The notes under the pieces are model-generated. The model had not been told where the DNA came from. It saw only the letters and a program-made list of their open reading frames with translations, and ran no database searches. 64,000 nucleotides of DNA from Pseudarthrobacter sulfonivorans (GTDB lineage Bacteria > Actinomycetota > Actinomycetes > Actinomycetales > Micrococcaceae), in contig NZ_JANFCZ010000016.1 of the NCBI RefSeq assembly GCF_024391045.1, forward strand, positions 1-64,000, written 5' to 3'. Of this stretch, positions 1 through 8,429 are shown one piece after another. A program made the translations under genes and the position numbers. The first letter of the stretch is position 1; every line of letters begins with the position of its first letter.

Positions 1-54
1 GGCGGCGGCTTTTGCGGCGGCGACTTCGGTGGAGGCGACTCCGGCAGTTTCTAG
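1..54 (+). CDS. C-terminal end of a glycine-rich protein (partial)
   Basis: Frame 1 reads 17 codons rich in Gly, Asp and Phe (ending DSGSF) and stops at TAG, 52-54. A Gly/Ser/Phe-rich tail of this kind is common at the end of TPM-domain (YgcG-like) membrane proteins, which often lie just upstream of pspA in actinobacteria. Only the tail is present, so the family is inferred from the tail and the neighbour. Confidence 0.55.
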   Translation, partial: GGGFCGGDFGGGDSGSF

Positions 55-162
55 CCCCAAGAGGCTGGTCGTCGGGGCTTCCTCCGGCGACGGACATCAG
101 CGGTACAACAACTGTTCACTGAATTCAGTGGCCACCATTGAGCAGGACGAAAGGTAACAACC

Positions 163-954
163 ATGGTTAAGCAGTCCATTTTCGGCCGCATCGCGCAGCT
201 CGCAAAGGCGAACATCAACTCCTTGCTGGACAACGCCGAGGATCCGCAGAAGATGCTGGACCAGATGGTCCGGGACTACACGAACAACATCGCCGAGGCT
301 GAGTCGGCAGTTGCCCAGACCATCGGAAACCTCCGGATGCTCGAGGACGATTACCGCGAGGACATCAAGAACGCGCAGGACTGGGGTAACAAGGCCCTGG
401 CGGCCTCACGCAAGGCCGATGAGTACCGGGCCGGCGGCGACACCGCCGACGCCGAGAAGTTCGACAACCTCGCCAAAGTGGCGCTGCAGCGCCAGATGTC
501 CGCCGAGAATGAGGCCAAGTCAGCGGAGCCCAGCATCTCCTCGCAGCGCGAAGTGGTGGACAAGCTCAAGACCGGGCTGGACCAGATGAAGGGCAAGCTC
601 AACGAGCTGACCAGCAAGCGCAACGAACTGGTGGCCCGCTCCAAGACTGCCGCAGCGCAGTCCCAGGTGCACGACGCCATCAAGAGCATCGATTTCATGG
701 ATCCCACCAGCGAGGTCGGCCGCTTCGAAGAGAAGATCCGCCGCGAAGAGGCCAAGGTGCGCGGCCAGCAGGAACTTGCTGCGTCGAGCCTGGACGCCCA
801 GTTCAACCAGCTCGAGGACCTCGGCGAGCAGACGGAGATCGAGGCCCGCCTCGCCGCCCTGAAGTCCGGTGGCGCCAAGCCGGCGCTCGGCGCGTCGGGT
901 GCTTCAGTCCCGTCCGGGTCAACCGTTGACGAAGCTGATTTCGACAAGCTGTAG
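163..954 (+). CDS. pspA: PspA/IM30 family envelope-stress protein
   Basis: The 263-residue protein begins MVKQSIFGRIAQLAKANINS, a typical PspA/Vipp1 amphipathic N-terminal helix. The NLLDNAEDP-like stretch and a long charged coiled coil over roughly residues 25-220 follow. PspA proteins bind stressed cytoplasmic membranes and limit proton leakage. The last 40 residues are a flexible Ala/Gly/Ser tail, longer than in E. coli PspA. The start is supported by AAAGG about 8 bases upstream. A strong terminator follows the stop, so the gene ends its transcription unit. No PspF-type activator is nearby, as expected for actinobacteria. Confidence 0.93.
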   Translation: MVKQSIFGRIAQLAKANINSLLDNAEDPQKMLDQMVRDYTNNIAEAESAVAQTIGNLRMLEDDYREDIKNAQDWGNKALAASRKADEYRAGGDTADAEKFDNLAKVALQRQMSAENEAKSAEPSISSQREVVDKLKTGLDQMKGKLNELTSKRNELVARSKTAAAQSQVHDAIKSIDFMDPTSEVGRFEEKIRREEAKVRGQQELAASSLDAQFNQLEDLGEQTEIEARLAALKSGGAKPALGASGASVPSGSTVDEADFDKL

Positions 955-984
955 CCAGTAGACGCCGCCCCTTGGGCGGGTCCT

Positions 985-1027
985 GCAGGGGCCGGAGTTC
1001 GCGCTGAACTCCGGCCCCTGCTGTTTT
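985..1027 (+). terminator. Rho-independent terminator after pspA
   Basis: A perfect 16-base inverted repeat (985-1000 with 1006-1021, five-base loop) is followed by TGTTTT. It lies 30 bases after the pspA stop and before the photolyase promoter. Confidence 0.85.
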
Positions 1028-1069
1028 GGCAGCCCGGCGGCGCTCTCCGCGGCGGCACGCTGAGGTGTG

Positions 1070-1075
1070 TAGCGT
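1070..1075 (+). promoter_or_regulatory. Candidate leaderless -10 box of the photolyase gene
   Basis: TAGCGT fits TANNNT and ends seven bases before ATG 1083, so transcription would begin at or near the start codon. No clear -35 is visible. An alternative reading is translation from GTG 1074 with GAGGTG (1062-1067) as ribosome binding site. Confidence 0.45.
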
Positions 1076-1082
1076 GGAAGGC

Positions 1083-2531
1083 ATGGCCTCCCCCAGTGCA
1101 TCCACCATCGTCTGGCTCCGTGATGACCTCCGGCTGGACGATAATCCCGCCCTGTTGCACGCCGTCGACATCGGCCGGCCGCTCACCGTGGTCTACATTC
1201 TCGATGAGGAATCACCGGGCGTCCGGCCCTTGGGCGGTGCGGTCAGATGGTGGCTGCACCACTCCCTGGTTTCGCTCGATGCGGCCCTGGCCAAAGCCGG
1301 GTCAACGCTGGTGCTCCGGCGGGGGCCGGCAGGCGACGTGATCCGCCGGCTGGCGAAGGAAACCGGAGCGCAGCACCTGTTATGGAACCGCCGCTATGGC
1401 GGGCCCGAGCGGGCCGTGGACGCAGGCATTAAGGCCTGGGCGGCGGAGAACGGCATCGAGGCCCAAAGTTTCCAGGCCAACCTGCTCCACGAGCCGTGGA
1501 CCATCACCACCGGAAGCGGAGGTCCGTACAAGGTCTTCACGCCCTTCTGGCGCGCCTGCACGGCGGCCGGCGAACCCCGCACGCCTTTGGACGCACCGGG
1601 CCGCCTCCCCTCCCCCGGCAGCCATGCCGGAACAGGCCCGGGGCAGGTGGACAGTGACGCCCTGGCAGACTGGGCCCTGCTCCCTGTGTCGCCGGACTGG
1701 AGCGGCGGCCTGGCCCGGACCTGGCAACCCGGTGAGGCCGGGGCCCACAGCCGCCTGGACGATTTCCTGGCCGGTCCGCTGGAGGACTACGGCACCGGCC
1801 GGGACGTTCCCGGGGTGGAAGGCACCAGCAGGTTGTCCCCGCACCTGCGCTTCGGCGAAATCAGTCCGTTCCGGGTCTGGCACGAGATTCGCCTCCGGTA
1901 TCCGCGTGAGGCAACGCCCGACGTCGGAATCTTCCGGTCCGAGCTTGGCTGGCGGGAATTCTGCTGGCAGCTTCTTTATGCCAACCCGCAGCTGGCCACC
2001 CGCAACTACCGCCCCGAGTTTGACCGTTTCGACTGGCAGGAACCCACCGCTGCGGAACTCGAGGCGTGGCAGCAGGGCAGCACAGGGTATCCGCTGGTGG
2101 ACGCCGGGATGCGGCAGCTGTGGCAGACGGGCTGGATGCACAACAGGGTGCGGATGGCGGCGGCGTCGTTCCTGGTCAAGAACCTCCTTGCCGACTGGCG
2201 GCTTGGCGAGGCATGGTTCTGGGACACCCTCGTGGACGCCGATTCGGCCAGTAATCCGGCGAACTGGCAATGGGTGGCGGGCTCAGGAGCCGATGCCTCT
2301 CCCTATTTCAGGATCTTCAACCCCGTCACCCAGAGCAAGAAGTTCGATGCCGAAGGCCGGTACCTCCGTGAGTTTGTGCCGGAACTGGCCGGGCTGGACG
2401 GCAAAGCGATCCACGAACCTTGGAAAGACCATGACATGAAGGACTATCCGGCACCCATGGTGGGGCTCCCCGAGTCCCGCGAACGGGCGCTTGCCACCTA
2501 TCAGAAGCTCAAGGACCAGCTGGACAGCTGA
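1083..2531 (+). CDS. phr: Deoxyribodipyrimidine photolyase (cryptochrome/photolyase family)
   Basis: This flavoenzyme repairs cyclobutane pyrimidine dimers using blue light. The N-terminal alpha/beta antenna domain starts with TIVWLRDDLRLDDNPAL. The C-terminal FAD-binding helical domain carries SRLSPHLRFGEISP, the stretch around GYPLVDAGMRQL and GWMHNRVRM, and the DADSASNPANWQWVAGSG signature with a following SPYFRIFNP. At 482 residues the length fits class I photolyases. The start was placed at ATG 1083 because a TANNNT box precedes it by seven bases; GTG 1074 with a GAGGTG site is an alternative. The gene is monocistronic, convergent with the cytochrome b gene 28 bases away. Confidence 0.93.
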   Translation: MASPSASTIVWLRDDLRLDDNPALLHAVDIGRPLTVVYILDEESPGVRPLGGAVRWWLHHSLVSLDAALAKAGSTLVLRRGPAGDVIRRLAKETGAQHLLWNRRYGGPERAVDAGIKAWAAENGIEAQSFQANLLHEPWTITTGSGGPYKVFTPFWRACTAAGEPRTPLDAPGRLPSPGSHAGTGPGQVDSDALADWALLPVSPDWSGGLARTWQPGEAGAHSRLDDFLAGPLEDYGTGRDVPGVEGTSRLSPHLRFGEISPFRVWHEIRLRYPREATPDVGIFRSELGWREFCWQLLYANPQLATRNYRPEFDRFDWQEPTAAELEAWQQGSTGYPLVDAGMRQLWQTGWMHNRVRMAAASFLVKNLLADWRLGEAWFWDTLVDADSASNPANWQWVAGSGADASPYFRIFNPVTQSKKFDAEGRYLREFVPELAGLDGKAIHEPWKDHDMKDYPAPMVGLPESRERALATYQKLKDQLDS

Positions 2532-2559
2532 GGGACCTGCAGGCGGCGGAGGCGGGCCG

Positions 2560-3492
2560 TCAGCGGCTGACTTTGCCCATCAGGGAGGCAATGGGCCGCA
2601 GGAAGAGCGGACGCGCCAGGAACCACGCCGCAACCATCGCGGCGACCGACGCAACGAAGACCCAGAAACCGAACCAGCCGGCGTCGTCACTGCCACCGTA
2701 CATGTGGTTCAGGTTCCGCAGGGCACCCGTAGCAAGAACCAGGAAGACGTGCACCACAATGAAGGCCACGAAATAGATCATGACCGGGAAGTGGATGGCG
2801 CGGGCCAGTTCCATGGGGTAGGCCTTGTTGAGGCCCGCTGCCTTCTTGGGCCAGGCGGAAGACGTCCGGATACCGGAAATGAAGGCAAGCGGCGCGGCGA
2901 TGAACACGGTGGTGAAGTAAGCCAGCAGCTGCAGCGCGTTGTAGTTGACCCAGCCGTCCTCCGTGGGCCAGTTGAGCGAGGCGTACTGCAGTGCCGCCGA
3001 GAGCGCGTTGGGAATGACATCCCAGCTGGTGGGGACAATCCGCATCCACTGGCCCGAGGCGAACAGCAGGATCACGAACACCACACCGTTCAGGACCCAG
3101 AGCGCGTCCAGGGTCAGGTGCAGCCACAGCTCCAAGGTGATCTTGGTGGGCGCGTTCCTGGTCTTGAGCAGGCCCTTGTTGTTGCGCGTCCAGTGCCCGC
3201 TGGGGCGGGTGGTGGTCCGTACCTGCCAGCCTGTCCTGATGATCAGCAGCAGGAAGAAACCGTTCAGGAAGTGCTGCCAGGCCAGCCAGGCCGGAAAGCC
3301 CACAGGCGCACCGTCAGGGAGCTCCGAGCGACCCGGGTAGTCCGCGAGGAACGAGGCCACCGCAGGGAGCCCCGTCATCCACTTGGCAAGCAGCACCACC
3401 AGCACCAGCGCAACAAGAACAGCCGGGACACCCCAGTAGAGCCTGGACCGCTTGCCCGTCCCGGAGGCAGGCTTCTTCGTGGGTGTGGACAT
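2560..3492 (-). CDS. Cytochrome b/b6 (b561-type) integral membrane protein
   Basis: The 310-residue protein has about six hydrophobic segments: near residue 20 (YWGVPAVLVALVLVVLLA), then WQHFLNGFFLLLII, the LTLDALWVLNGVVFVILLF region, LQLLAYFTTVFIAAPLAF, HFPVMIYFVAFIVVHVFLVL and a last one near the C-terminus. Histidines inside these helices (in WQHFLNG, HLTLD, HFPVM, VVHVF) are candidate heme ligands. Such proteins anchor periplasmic redox enzymes or pass electrons from quinol. No partner molybdoenzyme gene is adjacent, so substrate and partner are unknown. AGAGGA lies about 11 bases before the start. Confidence 0.8.
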   Translation of the reverse strand: MSTPTKKPASGTGKRSRLYWGVPAVLVALVLVVLLAKWMTGLPAVASFLADYPGRSELPDGAPVGFPAWLAWQHFLNGFFLLLIIRTGWQVRTTTRPSGHWTRNNKGLLKTRNAPTKITLELWLHLTLDALWVLNGVVFVILLFASGQWMRIVPTSWDVIPNALSAALQYASLNWPTEDGWVNYNALQLLAYFTTVFIAAPLAFISGIRTSSAWPKKAAGLNKAYPMELARAIHFPVMIYFVAFIVVHVFLVLATGALRNLNHMYGGSDDAGWFGFWVFVASVAAMVAAWFLARPLFLRPIASLMGKVSR

Positions 3493-3576
3493 CGAAAAAC
3501 ATTCCTCTCGAGAATGACTGACCAGCGCTCAAACGGCTCTGCGAACGAGAATACTAGGAACCACCACTAATCGGGC

Positions 3577-3619
3577 AAAAAAAGACCCCGGCCGGCGTAA
3601 CTCCCGGTCGGGGTCTTTC
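3577..3619 (-). terminator. Terminator after tRNA-fMet copy 1
   Basis: Read on the minus strand, a GC-rich stem (3603-3618 with 3581-3595) is followed by a run of seven T (complement of 3577-3583). This is a classic intrinsic terminator just downstream of the tRNA 3' end. Confidence 0.85.
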
Positions 3620-3625
3620 ATATGG

Positions 3626-3699
3626 TTGCGGGGACAGGATTTGAACCTGTGACCTCTGGGTTATGAGCCCAGCGAGCTACCGAACTGCTCCACCCCGCG
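3626..3699 (-). tRNA. Initiator tRNA-Met (CAT), copy 1
   Basis: The minus strand folds as a cloverleaf with anticodon CAT. It has the initiator hallmarks: the unpaired C1-A72 at the top of the acceptor stem (CGCGGGG against CCCCGCA) and three G-C pairs in the anticodon stem (GGG-CTCATAA-CCC). The 3' CCA is encoded, complement of 3623-3625. A T-rich terminator follows. Confidence 0.93.
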
Positions 3700-3788
3700 T
3701 CGCAAGATCAACTCTACCCTACTTTGGAGCAGAGAATTACCACCGTGCCCACGCCCCCTGCGACTGCGCTAAACGAGTCTGTTAAACA

Positions 3789-3826
3789 GGAAAGTCCGGA
3801 TCCTGTTTCCAGAATCCGGACTTTCC
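3789..3826 (-). terminator. Terminator after tRNA-fMet copy 2
   Basis: A perfect 13-base inverted repeat (3789-3801 with 3814-3826) lies just downstream of tRNA copy 2 on the minus strand, followed by TGTTTAAC rather than a long T run. It separates the two tRNA copies. Confidence 0.75.
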
Positions 3827-3831
3827 GCCAG

Positions 3832-3905
3832 TTGCGGGGACAGGATTTGAACCTGTGACCTCTGGGTTATGAGCCCAGCGAGCTACCGAACTGCTCCACC
3901 CCGCG
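3832..3905 (-). tRNA. Initiator tRNA-Met (CAT), copy 2
   Basis: The sequence is identical to copy 1 over all 74 bases, with the same initiator features. The base triplet after the discriminator is CTG on the minus strand, so CCA is not encoded here and must be added by CCA-adding enzyme, unlike copy 1. The upstream 19 bases are also shared. Confidence 0.93.
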
Positions 3906-3982
3906 TCGCAAGATCAACTCTACCGTTCGGTGAACGGGAGGCCAAATCCTGGTGGCGTGATGTGTGTCTCGCTGGGCCGCCG

Positions 3983-6967
3983 TTACTTACTTGGTGACGG
4001 CGAGGGCGTGGCTGACGGTGTGGCTTCCGGCGCCGGGGTAGGTGCCGGCACCGGAATCTTCCCCTCGGCGTCGAGCGCCTTCTGCAGTGCGGCTGCCAGC
4101 TTCTTCTGTTCTTCCCCGTAGGCGGCAAAGTCGCCGCCGGCCAAGGCTGCCTGGCCTGCCTTGATGGCGGCGTTCGCTGCATCCAGGGCGTCCTTGAGAT
4201 CAGCTTGGGCGCCAGCGCTGGCAGGAGGAGTCTCTCCCGGCGTCGGGGGCGTCTGACCCGTGTTGGCGGAGTCACCGGCAGCCGCACCGGAGTCGCCGCC
4301 GAAGAGCTGCTTCAGCGCGCCGTCGAGCGTTGGCGCGAAGCCCACCTTGTCACCGAAGGCCACCAGCACGCGCTGCAGCGTCGGGTACGACGTCTCGCCT
4401 GTGGACTTCAGGTAAACAGGCTGCACGTACAGGATGCCGCCACCGACGGGCAACGTCAGCAGGTTGCCGTTGAGGACTTCCGACGCACCCTGGCGCAGGA
4501 GGTTCAACGCCTGGGACACGGTGGGGTCCGAGTTGAACTTGTTCTGCGCCTGACCCGGCCCGGGGACCTGGATCTCCGGCGGAATCTGGAGCAGCCTGAG
4601 CTTGCCGTAGCTGTCGGCCTTCACGCCCTTCTGGTTACCGGCGTCAGAGTCGGCCGCGAGGAAGCCGTACAGGACGTTCCGGGCTGTGTTGTTCACGATC
4701 TGCGGAATGTAGGAGGACGTCAGCTGGAATGCTGGTTCCTTCTGGTCGGGCATCTGCAGCGACATGTAGAACGGTGGCTGCTTCACATCCGTGGACACGG
4801 TGGGATCGTTGGGAACGCTCCAGACGTCCTTGGACTGGTAGAAGCTGCCCGGATCGGTGACGTGGTAGCGGCCCAGGAGTTCACGCTGGACCTTGAAGAG
4901 GTCCTCAGGGTAACGGACGTGGCTCATGACATCGCCGGACATCTCCGAATACGGCTTCAGGGACGTGGGATAAACCTTCTGCCATGCCTTCAGGACCGGG
5001 TCCTGGTCATCCCACGCGTACAGGGTCACCGAACCGTCGTAGGCGTCGACGGTGGCTTTGACGGAGTTCCTGATGTAGTTCACGGAGCTGTTGGGCAGCG
5101 CCACCGACCGCCCCGCGGAGGTCTGCGAGTCTGCAGTCGCCGCCGAGAGCTGTTCCTGCTGCGAGTACGGGTAGTACTGGCTGGTGGTGTATCCGTCCAC
5201 GATCCACTTGACCCGGCCGTCCACAACAGCAGGGTAGGCGTTGCCGTCAACGGTCAGGTAGGGCGCAACCTTTTCGACACGATCCCGGGGGTTGCGGTCA
5301 TAGAGGATCTGGGACTCGGCATTGACGCCATCGGACAACAGCAGGTCCGAGGACTGGAACTTGATCGAGTAGAGGATCTTGTTGAAGAAACTGCCCACAT
5401 TCGGGCCGCCGTTGCCTTCGAAGGTGTACTGGTTGTCTGCCTCGCCTTCCTTGCCCGAGGGCCTGTCCTGCTCGCGGGGGGTGGCGCCGGCGGGCGCACC
5501 AACAATGGAGTACTCCGGGGAATTTTCGCCGAAGTAGATCCGCGGCTGGTAGGTCGAGTCGTCGCCGAGCACACCGGTGGACGGAATGCCGGACTGGAGG
5601 AACTCGGGCTTGCCGTCAACGGTGAACTTGTTTCCCTTGGCTGCGACCACGCCATAACCGTGGGTATAGACGACGTGCTGGTTGAGCCAGCCCTGCTGGT
5701 TTGTGGCGACGTTGACCGGGTTCAGCTCGCGTACTGCAATCACCGTGTCCTGGATCTTGCCGTTCACCTCGTAGCGGTCAACATTCAGCGATGCGGGGAA
5801 CTGGTAGTACGGCCGGTACTGTTCCAGCTGGGCAAACGCATCAGAGATCAGGTTGGGGTCCAGGAGTCTGATGTTGGCGGTGGTCTGAGCGTCCGGGGCA
5901 AGCGCTCCGGCATTGGGCGTGTTCGTCGCGTTGTAGCGGTCCACCTGGATCTGGTCCAGGCCGTACGCAGCCCGGGTCATCTTGATGTTCCGGTCGATGT
6001 AGTCCTTTTCCAGCGTCTGCTCGGAAGGCCGGACCTGGAATTGCTGGATGACCCACGGGTACACGCCGCCGGCGAGGATCGAGGTGATGACCAGCATGGC
6101 GGTCCCGATGACGGGCAGTCGCCAGCGGCCGATGATGGCGGCGACGATGAAAAGGATGGCCACCAGTACGGCAGCGACGGCGAGGATGGCCTTGGTGGGA
6201 ATGACGGCATTGACATCGGTGTACAGGGCGCCGGCCCAGCGACCGCCGTTACTCTGGAGCGCAGAGTAACGGTCCAGCCAGAAATTGGCGCCGAGCAGGA
6301 TCAGGAAGCTCGCACCCGTAACGGCGAGATGGATTTGCGCCGCCCTGCTGGTGAACACGCCGCGTTCCATCAGGCGGATGCTGCCATAGAGGTAGTGGGT
6401 GAGGATTCCGGCGATGCCGGCCACCACCACCACGCTGATGAGGAAGCCCGTGATGAAGCCCAGGAACGGCAACGTCATCACGTAGAAGCTGATGTCCAGG
6501 TTGAAGAGCGGGTCTGTCTGGCCGAACGGCACCTGGTTGAAGAAGAGCAGCACCTTCTGCCACTGACTTGCGGCCGCGCTGCCGGCGAAGAGGCCAAAAA
6601 GGATGGGAAGGCCCACCATCACGACCCGGCGGACCGGTTCAAGCTGTGCCTGGTACCGGTTGAGGTTGTCACGCATCTCGGAGTCCGGCGCGTACACGGG
6701 CCTGGCCCGGTACGCGATCCGGATGGCAAAAAAGACCGCCGCGAACATCAGCGCGAAGCCGACAAGGAAGATCAGGATCCGGGAGAGGTTCTCGGTGAGG
6801 AACACTTCGAAGTAACCGAGCTGCCGGTACCACAGGACATCAGTCCACACATTGGCGAAGAAGATGAAGCCCACTACTACCAGGGCAACGACTATCAGGG
6901 TGGGTGTCAGGGCCCCGCGTCGTGATGGGGGTCTTCCGGGCGGGATGGGGCTGCTGGGACGGGACAA
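3983..6967 (-). CDS. UPF0182 family large membrane protein
   Basis: About 994 residues. The N-terminal third carries about seven membrane helices, the first around [20 protein letters not shown], followed by the family-typical [12 protein letters not shown]. The remaining two thirds form a large, probably extracytoplasmic domain (Tyr/Asn-rich, with [10 protein letters not shown] and [14 protein letters not shown]). It ends in a Pro/Ala/Ser tail. The family is conserved in actinobacteria and has no established function. The start was set at TTG 6967 because GAGGT sits eight bases upstream and the protein then begins with the family-like [13 protein letters not shown]. The next gene on the strand, a PDZ protease, is the usual neighbour. 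Confidence 0.9.
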   Translation of the reverse strand: MSRPSSPIPPGRPPSRRGALTPTLIVVALVVVGFIFFANVWTDVLWYRQLGYFEVFLTENLSRILIFLVGFALMFAAVFFAIRIAYRARPVYAPDSEMRDNLNRYQAQLEPVRRVVMVGLPILFGLFAGSAAASQWQKVLLFFNQVPFGQTDPLFNLDISFYVMTLPFLGFITGFLISVVVVAGIAGILTHYLYGSIRLMERGVFTSRAAQIHLAVTGASFLILLGANFWLDRYSALQSNGGRWAGALYTDVNAVIPTKAILAVAAVLVAILFIVAAIIGRWRLPVIGTAMLVITSILAGGVYPWVIQQFQVRPSEQTLEKDYIDRNIKMTRAAYGLDQIQVDRYNATNTPNAGALAPDAQTTANIRLLDPNLISDAFAQLEQYRPYYQFPASLNVDRYEVNGKIQDTVIAVRELNPVNVATNQQGWLNQHVVYTHGYGVVAAKGNKFTVDGKPEFLQSGIPSTGVLGDDSTYQPRIYFGENSPEYSIVGAPAGATPREQDRPSGKEGEADNQYTFEGNGGPNVGSFFNKILYSIKFQSSDLLLSDGVNAESQILYDRNPRDRVEKVAPYLTVDGNAYPAVVDGRVKWIVDGYTTSQYYPYSQQEQLSAATADSQTSAGRSVALPNSSVNYIRNSVKATVDAYDGSVTLYAWDDQDPVLKAWQKVYPTSLKPYSEMSGDVMSHVRYPEDLFKVQRELLGRYHVTDPGSFYQSKDVWSVPNDPTVSTDVKQPPFYMSLQMPDQKEPAFQLTSSYIPQIVNNTARNVLYGFLAADSDAGNQKGVKADSYGKLRLLQIPPEIQVPGPGQAQNKFNSDPTVSQALNLLRQGASEVLNGNLLTLPVGGGILYVQPVYLKSTGETSYPTLQRVLVAFGDKVGFAPTLDGALKQLFGGDSGAAAGDSANTGQTPPTPGETPPASAGAQADLKDALDAANAAIKAGQAALAGGDFAAYGEEQKKLAAALQKALDAEGKIPVPAPTPAPEATPSATPSPSPSK

Positions 6968-7103
6968 ACTCGGTACCTCATAGCTAATCGTCAGATTTAC
7001 ATTAGGAGAGCGCGTGCGGTTGACGTCCGGCACCGGTCAAGCGTGTGGCGCCGTCCGTCATATCTGCCACGAGTGGCGGTAAAGCTTAGTTCCTGGCCTC
7101 AGT

Positions 7104-8297
7104 CTAGTTGTTGGCGCAGGACGGAAGGCCGGCCGTGTCCTGGCCGGATCCGGCGAGCTCCACGGCGGATCGTGCCTGGTCAAGGTTCTGTACCTTCACC
7201 ACCTGCATTCCTGCCGGCACGTTGCCCGTTACCTCATCGCAGTTATCGGCCGGGGCAAGGAACAGCGTGGCTCCGCCCGCGCGCGCCCCCAGCATCTTCT
7301 GCCGGATCCCGCCGATGGGACCCACACTCCCGTCGGGAGAGATGGTTCCGGTACCGGCGATGTGTTTGCCGCCGGTCATGTCGCCCGGCGTGAGGGTGTC
7401 GATGATCCCCAGCGAGAACATCAGCCCGGCGCTGGGACCGCCCACCTTGTCCAGCGAAATCTTCACATCGAAGGGAAACGAAAAGAGCGATTTCAGCATG
7501 ATTCCGAGGATGTAACGGCCGGACCCGTTGTCCTTGGGGGTGATGGTCTGGGTGACGGATTGCCCTCCCCGCTGCACCACGAGAGTTACGGGAGCGCCCT
7601 TGCCTGCGGCAAGTTCGTCCTGCACTACGGCCAGGGACGTGATGGGCTTTCCGTTGATGGTTTCGAAGATGTCATCGTTCTCGATCTTGCCGGCCGACGG
7701 CGACCCGGAGGAGAGCCCGGCGGCCTGCAGTTGCTGGCCAAAGGGAATGTTGAGCTCCTTGAGTGCCGACGCGACGGCGTTCTCCTGGGAGGTGGTCATG
7801 GCCACGGAGCTTTGTTCTTCCGCCTGCTCCTTGGTGGTACCGGTGGGGTAGATCTGCTCCTGCGGGTACACCGACTTGGACCCGTCCAGCCACGCTCCCA
7901 GGGCACCAAAGATGCTGACCGGGCTGGTGGGGCCGCCTTCGACATAAACAGTGGTCAGGTCCAGGTTGCCTTTCGCCGGGTAGGTCTCGTGTCCCGTGAC
8001 GGTGATGACGGGGGTGTCTCCGGACCTGTCGAGCGTGTTGAACGTGGGGCCTGCCCTTTCCACTACATAGGGCACCGGAATGGTGGCAGCCGCTATCCCC
8101 AGCCCCACAGCCAATGCTCCGGAGAGCATCATGACGGACACCCGCTTGTCCCCCTGCCCCGGGGGCCGGGGGGCAAAATGCCCGGCAGGGGCGACGCTGC
8201 CTGAATGCCCTCCCGGAGGATCCGAGGGCACGTTAGCGCCGACGTCGGGCTTGCGGGTGTGGTCCTCGTGTGGGTGTTCGCCACGGGTTGTAGTCAC
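7104..8297 (-). CDS. PDZ-domain, Lon-like membrane-anchored serine protease (YlbL family)
   Basis: The 397-residue protein has a cytoplasmic Pro/His-rich N-terminus, one membrane anchor (about residues 53-77), a PDZ domain (about 200-270, with AGLSSGSPSAGKIENDDI) and a C-terminal Lon S16-type domain. The catalytic dyad is visible: Ser289 in GGPSAGLMFSLG and Lys334 in GPIGGIRQKMLGA. The active site should face the cell exterior. Proteins of this type act in envelope quality control; the substrate is unknown here. The GTG start at 8297 is preceded by TAGTGT with seven bases between, suggesting a leaderless mRNA. The gene is divergent from the zincin-like gene. Confidence 0.88.
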   Translation of the reverse strand: MTTTRGEHPHEDHTRKPDVGANVPSDPPGGHSGSVAPAGHFAPRPPGQGDKRVSVMMLSGALAVGLGIAAATIPVPYVVERAGPTFNTLDRSGDTPVITVTGHETYPAKGNLDLTTVYVEGGPTSPVSIFGALGAWLDGSKSVYPQEQIYPTGTTKEQAEEQSSVAMTTSQENAVASALKELNIPFGQQLQAAGLSSGSPSAGKIENDDIFETINGKPITSLAVVQDELAAGKGAPVTLVVQRGGQSVTQTITPKDNGSGRYILGIMLKSLFSFPFDVKISLDKVGGPSAGLMFSLGIIDTLTPGDMTGGKHIAGTGTISPDGSVGPIGGIRQKMLGARAGGATLFLAPADNCDEVTGNVPAGMQVVKVQNLDQARSAVELAGSGQDTAGLPSCANN

Positions 8298-8304
8298 TGA
8301 AACA

Positions 8305-8310
8305 ACACTA
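8305..8310 (-). promoter_or_regulatory. Candidate leaderless -10 box of the PDZ protease gene
   Basis: TAGTGT on the minus strand, seven bases before GTG 8297. No ribosome binding site lies between them. Confidence 0.5.
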
Positions 8311-8429
8311 CGCGGTGGCGCCTGCCTGCCCGCTCTTTGCCTAGAGCGAACGACCACCCCGTCCGGCAGACAGCCGCCCCGGCCCGGGGTACCGTGAAGT
8401 GAACGCTCAAACTGACGATCGGCGGGACC

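Larger units (their letters stand above)
3625..3924. repeat. 94-bp direct repeat carrying both initiator tRNA genes
   Basis: Bases 3625-3718 and 3831-3924 are identical, 206 bases apart. Each unit holds the tRNA plus about 19 bases upstream (including TAGAGT on the minus strand, a likely -10 box). The 3' flanks and terminators differ, so the copies look like a tandem duplication whose spacer has diverged. Confidence 0.85.

Noticed and set aside
351..1160. 269-residue minus-strand frame over pspA and the photolyase start
   Set aside because: Antisense shadow of pspA with Ser/Arg-rich content and no start signal.
4205..6925. 906-residue open frame on the plus strand
   Set aside because: It is the antisense of the UPF0182 gene. 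High GC keeps the opposite frame open; the product is Val/Gly/Arg/His-rich with no family.
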